In this document: piece by piece, positions 60,824-64,000 of the stretch | Numbering within the stretch: position 1 is the first letter of the stretch | Layout: each line of letters opens with the position of its first letter | Assembly (NCBI RefSeq): GCF_017573505.1 | Contig: NZ_JAGEOJ010000001.1 | Coordinates: forward strand, 434,001 to 498,000 | Direction of reading: 5' to 3' | Length of the DNA: 64,000 bases | Source: Actinomadura barringtoniae | GTDB lineage: Bacteria; Actinomycetota; Actinomycetes; Streptosporangiales; Streptosporangiaceae | Notes under the pieces: model-generated | What the model was told of the DNA's origin: nothing | The model's input: the letters and a program-made list of their open reading frames with translations, nothing else | Database searches by the model: none | Program-made: the position numbers and the translations under genes

Positions 60824-61663
60824 TCAGGAAGCGGTGGGCGCGTGGTGGCGCCCGATGGGGATGACCAGCGGCGTTCCGGAGACCGGGTCGGAGCCGACGT
60901 GGCAGCGCAGCCCGAACACGTCCCGGACCAGGTCCTCGGTCACGATCGTGGACGGCTCGCCCTCGGCCACCACCTTGCCGCCCTTCATGGCCACCATGTG
61001 GTCGGCGTAGCGGCAGGCGTGGTTCAGGTCGTGCAGCACCATGACGACCGTGCGCCCCTCGCGCCGGTTCAGGTCGGCGACCAGGTCCAGCACGTCGATC
61101 TGGTGCGCGAGGTCGAGGTAGGTCGTCGGCTCGTCGAGCAGCAGCAACGGCGTCTCCTGCGCGACGGCCATCGCGATCCAGGCCCGTTGGCGCTGGCCGC
61201 CCGACAGCTCGTCCACCGGCCGGTCCGCCAGATCCTCCATCGCGGTCGCGGCGAGCGCCTCGGAGACGGCTCGTTCGTCACGGGCCGACCACTGCCGCCA
61301 CCAGGTCTGATGCGGCGACCGGCCGCGCCCGACCAGGTCGGCGACCGTGATGCCCTCCGGCGCGACCGGCGACTGCGGCAGGATCCCGAGTTGCCGCGCC
61401 AGCTCGCGCGTGGGCACCGAACGCAGCGCCCGACCGTCCAGCAGCACCGAACCGCCGCGTGGCGCGAGCAGCCGCGCCAGCGCCCGCAGCAGCGTCGACT
61501 TGCCGCACGCGTTCGCGCCGACGATCACGGTCACGCGGCCCGGCGGGATCTCCAGGTCCAGCCCGTTCACGACCGTACGGCCGTCATAGCCGAGCCGCAG
61601 GCCCTCGGCACGCAGGAGCGGGGCGTCCGGGTCGTCACGCGGGAGCGGGGCGTCGTCGGTCAT
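60824..61663 (-). CDS. Iron-siderophore ABC transporter ATP-binding protein (FecE/FepC-like)
   Basis: A 279-residue ATPase. Walker [12 protein letters not shown] (Ala-Cys in place of Gly-Ser, a common variant), signature [17 protein letters not shown], Walker [13 protein letters not shown] and [13 protein letters not shown], all typical of ferric-siderophore and vitamin B12 importers. Start at 61663 with AGGAGG upstream. Last gene of the operon; convergent with tetR. Confidence 0.93.
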   Translation of the reverse strand: MTDDAPLPRDDPDAPLLRAEGLRLGYDGRTVVNGLDLEIPPGRVTVIVGANACGKSTLLRALARLLAPRGGSVLLDGRALRSVPTRELARQLGILPQSPVAPEGITVADLVGRGRSPHQTWWRQWSARDERAVSEALAATAMEDLADRPVDELSGGQRQRAWIAMAVAQETPLLLLDEPTTYLDLAHQIDVLDLVADLNRREGRTVVMVLHDLNHACRYADHMVAMKGGKVVAEGEPSTIVTEDLVRDVFGLRCHVGSDPVSGTPLVIPIGRHHAPTAS

Positions 61664-61667
61664 GGGT

Positions 61668-62759
61668 TCAGCCTCCTGAGCCGGCACGGTTGGCGCGGAC
61701 GAGCAGCCACAGCAGCACGGGCGCCCCGCAGGCGCCGGTGACGACGCCGACGGGCAGTTCGGTTCCGGGAACGATCACGCGGGCGACGACGTCGGCGCTC
61801 AGCACGGCCGCCGCCCCGGCCAGCCCCGACGCGATCGGCGGCGGCCAGGCCGTTCCGGCGAGCCGCTGCGCGATCTGCGGCGCCGCCAGCGCGACGAACA
61901 CCAGCGGCCCGGCCGAGGCCGTACCGAACGCGACCAGCCCGACCCCGACGATCATCAGCGCGAACCGCGTGTACTGAACGGGGGTGCCGAGGGCGCGCGC
62001 GACATCGTCGCCGAGCTGGAGCGTGCGCGTCCAACGGCCGAGCAGCAGCGCCGCCGGAGCGAGCACCGCCGTCGCGATCGCGAGCGGCTCGACGTGACTC
62101 CACGCCCGGCCGTTCAGGTTGCCGACCAGCCACCCGATCGCCGCCTGCGCCTCGAACCGCCCGCCGCGCGCGATGAGGAAGTCGGTGAGGCTCGTGCACA
62201 TCCACGCCAGCCCGACCCCGACCAGCACGATCCGGTAGCCGGTCGTGCCGCGCCGCCAGGCCAGCGCGTACACCAGCAGGGCCGTGACCAGCGCGCCCAC
62301 CATGCCGAGGACCTGATCGCCCGGGCCGAACCCGAGGACGATCCCCGCGACGACCGCCGTCCCCGCGCCCTGGGTGATCCCGATCATGTCGGGGCTGGCG
62401 AGCGGGTTGCGGGTCATGGTCTGGAACAGCGCGCCCGACAGGCCGAACGCGAAGCCCGCCAGCAGCCCGGTGAGAGCGCGCGGCAGCCGGAACTCGCGAA
62501 CGATCAGCAGCGTGCCGCCGTCGCCCGACCCGAAGAGCGCGCGGACGACGTCCGGAATCGGGATGCCGACGTCGCCCATCGCGACGCCCTGGCAGAACGC
62601 CAGGAACGCGATCGCGGCGAGCGCGGCGCAGACGAGCAGCAGGCGCGGGCGCAGCACGCCCGAGACCGCGATCCGAGGAACCCGGAACGGCACTCCGGGG
62701 GCGGCGGCCTTGGCGGCGGGTTCGGCGGCGGCTTTGGTGATCGTGGGCGCCACGTTCAC
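61668..62759 (-). CDS. Iron-siderophore ABC transporter permease (FecCD/FepG-like)
   Basis: A 363-residue FecCD-type permease with ten TM helices. Motifs: [39 protein letters not shown] and [19 protein letters not shown]. The N-terminal 30 residues are Ala/Pro-rich and cytoplasmic. The GTG at 62759 overlaps the stop of the first permease (GTGA). Forms the heterodimeric channel with its neighbour. Confidence 0.93.
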   Translation of the reverse strand: MNVAPTITKAAAEPAAKAAAPGVPFRVPRIAVSGVLRPRLLLVCAALAAIAFLAFCQGVAMGDVGIPIPDVVRALFGSGDGGTLLIVREFRLPRALTGLLAGFAFGLSGALFQTMTRNPLASPDMIGITQGAGTAVVAGIVLGFGPGDQVLGMVGALVTALLVYALAWRRGTTGYRIVLVGVGLAWMCTSLTDFLIARGGRFEAQAAIGWLVGNLNGRAWSHVEPLAIATAVLAPAALLLGRWTRTLQLGDDVARALGTPVQYTRFALMIVGVGLVAFGTASAGPLVFVALAAPQIAQRLAGTAWPPPIASGLAGAAAVLSADVVARVIVPGTELPVGVVTGACGAPVLLWLLVRANRAGSGG

Positions 62760-63856
62760 ACCTCCGCGAGGCGCCGGCGGCGGACCAGCGCGATGAAGAA
62801 GGGCCCGCCGATGACCGCGACCAGCACCCCGGCCTGGATCTCGACCGGCCGGGCGATCAGCCGCCCGGCCAGGTCGGCGGCCAGGAGAAGGCAGGAGGCC
62901 AGCAGCGCCGACAGCGGCAGCAGCCACCGCTGGTCGGGGCCGATCCCGGCGGCCCGCGCCAGGATGCGCGCCATGTGCGGTACGACCAGCCCGACGAACA
63001 CCACCGGCCCGATCACCGCAACGGCCCCGCCGGTCAGCAGCGTGATCGCGGCCGCGGCGGCGAACCGTACCCAGGCGATGCGGCGGCCCAGCGCGGCCGC
63101 CACGTCGTCGCCGAGGGCGAGGCTGTTCAGCGCGGGCGCGCAGGCGAGCGCGAGGATCGCCCCGACGACGAGGAACGGCAGGACCTGCTTGACGACGCCC
63201 GCGTCCTGCCCGGCGAGCGATCCGGCCGACCAGAAGCGGTAGCGGTTGAGCGCCTCGGGATCGGTCAGCACGATGCCGTTGGTGAAGGAGTTCAGCATCG
63301 CGGTGACGGCCACGCCCGCGAGCGCGAGCTTGACCGGCGTGGACCCGGATCTGCCGAGCCCGCCCAGCGCGTACACCACGGCGCCGGCGGCGAGCGCGCC
63401 CGCGAACCCGAACCAGATGTAGCCGTACAGCGAACCGACGCCGAGGCTCCCGACCGCCAGCACGATCGCGAACGTCGCCCCCGCGCTCACGCCGAGGATG
63501 CCCGGGTCGGCGAGCGGGTTGCGGGTGATCGCCTGCATGACCGCCCCCGACAGGCCGAGCGCCGCGCCCGCCGCGATCCCCAGGATCGTGCGCGGCACCC
63601 GGACCGACCACACGACATGGTCGATCCGGGTCGTCGGCGGGTCGCCGAACAGCGTCCTGGCGACGTCGCCGACGGGCACGCGCAGCGCGCCGTACGCGAT
63701 CGACACCAGGCACAGCCCGGCCAGCACCACCACGAGCGCCGCGACGAGCAGCGCTCCGCGCGACACCGATGCCGATGCCGACGGCGCTCGCGTCGGCGCG
63801 GCCGCCGTCACGGGCTCACCCGCCGTCACGGGCTGCGGCGACGGTCGTCGGCTCAA
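62756..63856 (-). CDS. Iron-siderophore ABC transporter permease (FecCD/FepD-like)
   Basis: A 366-residue FecCD permease with ten TM helices: VPRTILGIAAGAALGLSGAVMQAITRNPLADPGILGV and GPVVFVGLVVPHMARILA. The start is a TTG (63856) overlapping the binder stop (TTGA). The N-terminus has a Thr/Ala/Ser-rich 35-residue segment not typical of the family. Confidence 0.92.
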   Translation of the reverse strand: MSRRPSPQPVTAGEPVTAAAPTRAPSASASVSRGALLVAALVVVLAGLCLVSIAYGALRVPVGDVARTLFGDPPTTRIDHVVWSVRVPRTILGIAAGAALGLSGAVMQAITRNPLADPGILGVSAGATFAIVLAVGSLGVGSLYGYIWFGFAGALAAGAVVYALGGLGRSGSTPVKLALAGVAVTAMLNSFTNGIVLTDPEALNRYRFWSAGSLAGQDAGVVKQVLPFLVVGAILALACAPALNSLALGDDVAAALGRRIAWVRFAAAAAITLLTGGAVAVIGPVVFVGLVVPHMARILARAAGIGPDQRWLLPLSALLASCLLLAADLAGRLIARPVEIQAGVLVAVIGGPFFIALVRRRRLAEV

Positions 63857-64000
63857 GACCGGGCCACCGGCGTATCGGTCTTGCCGTCCACGGCGGCGGC
63901 GAGCTGCGGGACGAGCTTGTCCAGCACGTACGGCATGCTCAGGACCGAGACGAACGAGATGGCGTTGCCGAAGTCGCCGGTCTCGCTGACGAAGACCTCC
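63853..64000 (-). CDS. Iron-siderophore ABC transporter substrate-binding protein, C-terminal end (partial)
   Basis: Only the last 48 codons are in the window. They read EVFVSETGDFGNAISFVSVL, then SMPYVLDKLVPQLAAAVDGK and the end TDTPVARS, which is the usual C-terminus of FecB/FepB-type iron-siderophore binders (the SVLSMPYVLDKLVPQLAAAVDG helix). The gene continues beyond the right edge. It overlaps the TTG of the permease by four bases, so binder, two permeases and ATPase form one operon. Confidence 0.85.
   Translation of the reverse strand, partial: EVFVSETGDFGNAISFVSVLSMPYVLDKLVPQLAAAVDGKTDTPVARS

Noticed and set aside
61668..63713. Single 681-codon frame spanning two siderophore permeases
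   Set aside because: The first half is a frame-shifted reading of the upstream permease; the real second permease starts at GTG 62759.

Overview
The window is high-GC DNA from a filamentous-type actinobacterium. This rests on GTG and TTG starts, leaderless-looking genes, PknB-like kinases, F420-type (LLM) enzymes, ECF42 and LytTR/NarL regulators, a Nur-type nickel box and an actinobacterial SOS box. A Streptosporangiales/Thermomonosporaceae-like host is my guess; no rRNA or marker gene fixes it. I saw no tRNA, rRNA, CRISPR array, transposase or integrase, so this looks like chromosome with accessory modules.

Layout. 0.1-1.8 kb: a DUF6504 gene under an SOS box, a small unknown gene and a TetR regulator. 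1.9-11 kb: four related Ser/Thr kinases, three with one TM and an extracytoplasmic beta-rich domain and one ending in a DUF4389-like membrane domain, interleaved with an alpha/beta hydrolase and an amino-acid permease. 11-16 kb: cobN behind a cobalamin riboswitch, and an LLM oxidoreductase. 16-17.7 kb: a papain-fold-toxin-like/YrhB-like gene pair and a DUF1906 protein. 17.7-21.2 kb: a compatible-solute (Opu/Pro-type) ABC operon. 21-24 kb: a membrane protein and a NarL-type two-component system.

24.1-29.9 kb is the most interesting locus, a compact lanthipeptide cluster. It holds a class IV-like synthetase (lyase, kinase, LanC with a Cys-Cys-Cys zinc set), a 56-residue precursor with a five-Cys core that appears only as the 3' part of a longer reading frame, a divergent ABC exporter and a MauE-thioredoxin fusion. 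The lanA-lanKC gap holds a perfect 11-bp hairpin.

30-41 kb: LysE exporter, YCII+ECF42 pair, LytS/LytTR pair, secreted peptidase, MFS/MarR pair, amidase-GNAT, AraC/NmrA pair and a truncated SgcJ/NTF2-like remnant. 41-46 kb: a dipeptide/nickel ABC operon whose promoter carries a perfect Nur box, so nickel import is likely. 46-48.5 kb: a benzoate-CoA-ligase-like enzyme and an unknown protein. 48.6-52.5 kb: a second Opu-type operon with the same gene order as the first but on the opposite strand. 52.5-58.3 kb: a secreted lipase-like protein, cobQ-cobD, an APH-like kinase and a VOC protein. 58.5-60.8 kb: an EmrB/QacA-type exporter and a TetR regulator with a dense operator region. 60.8-64 kb: an iron-siderophore uptake operon that runs off the right edge.
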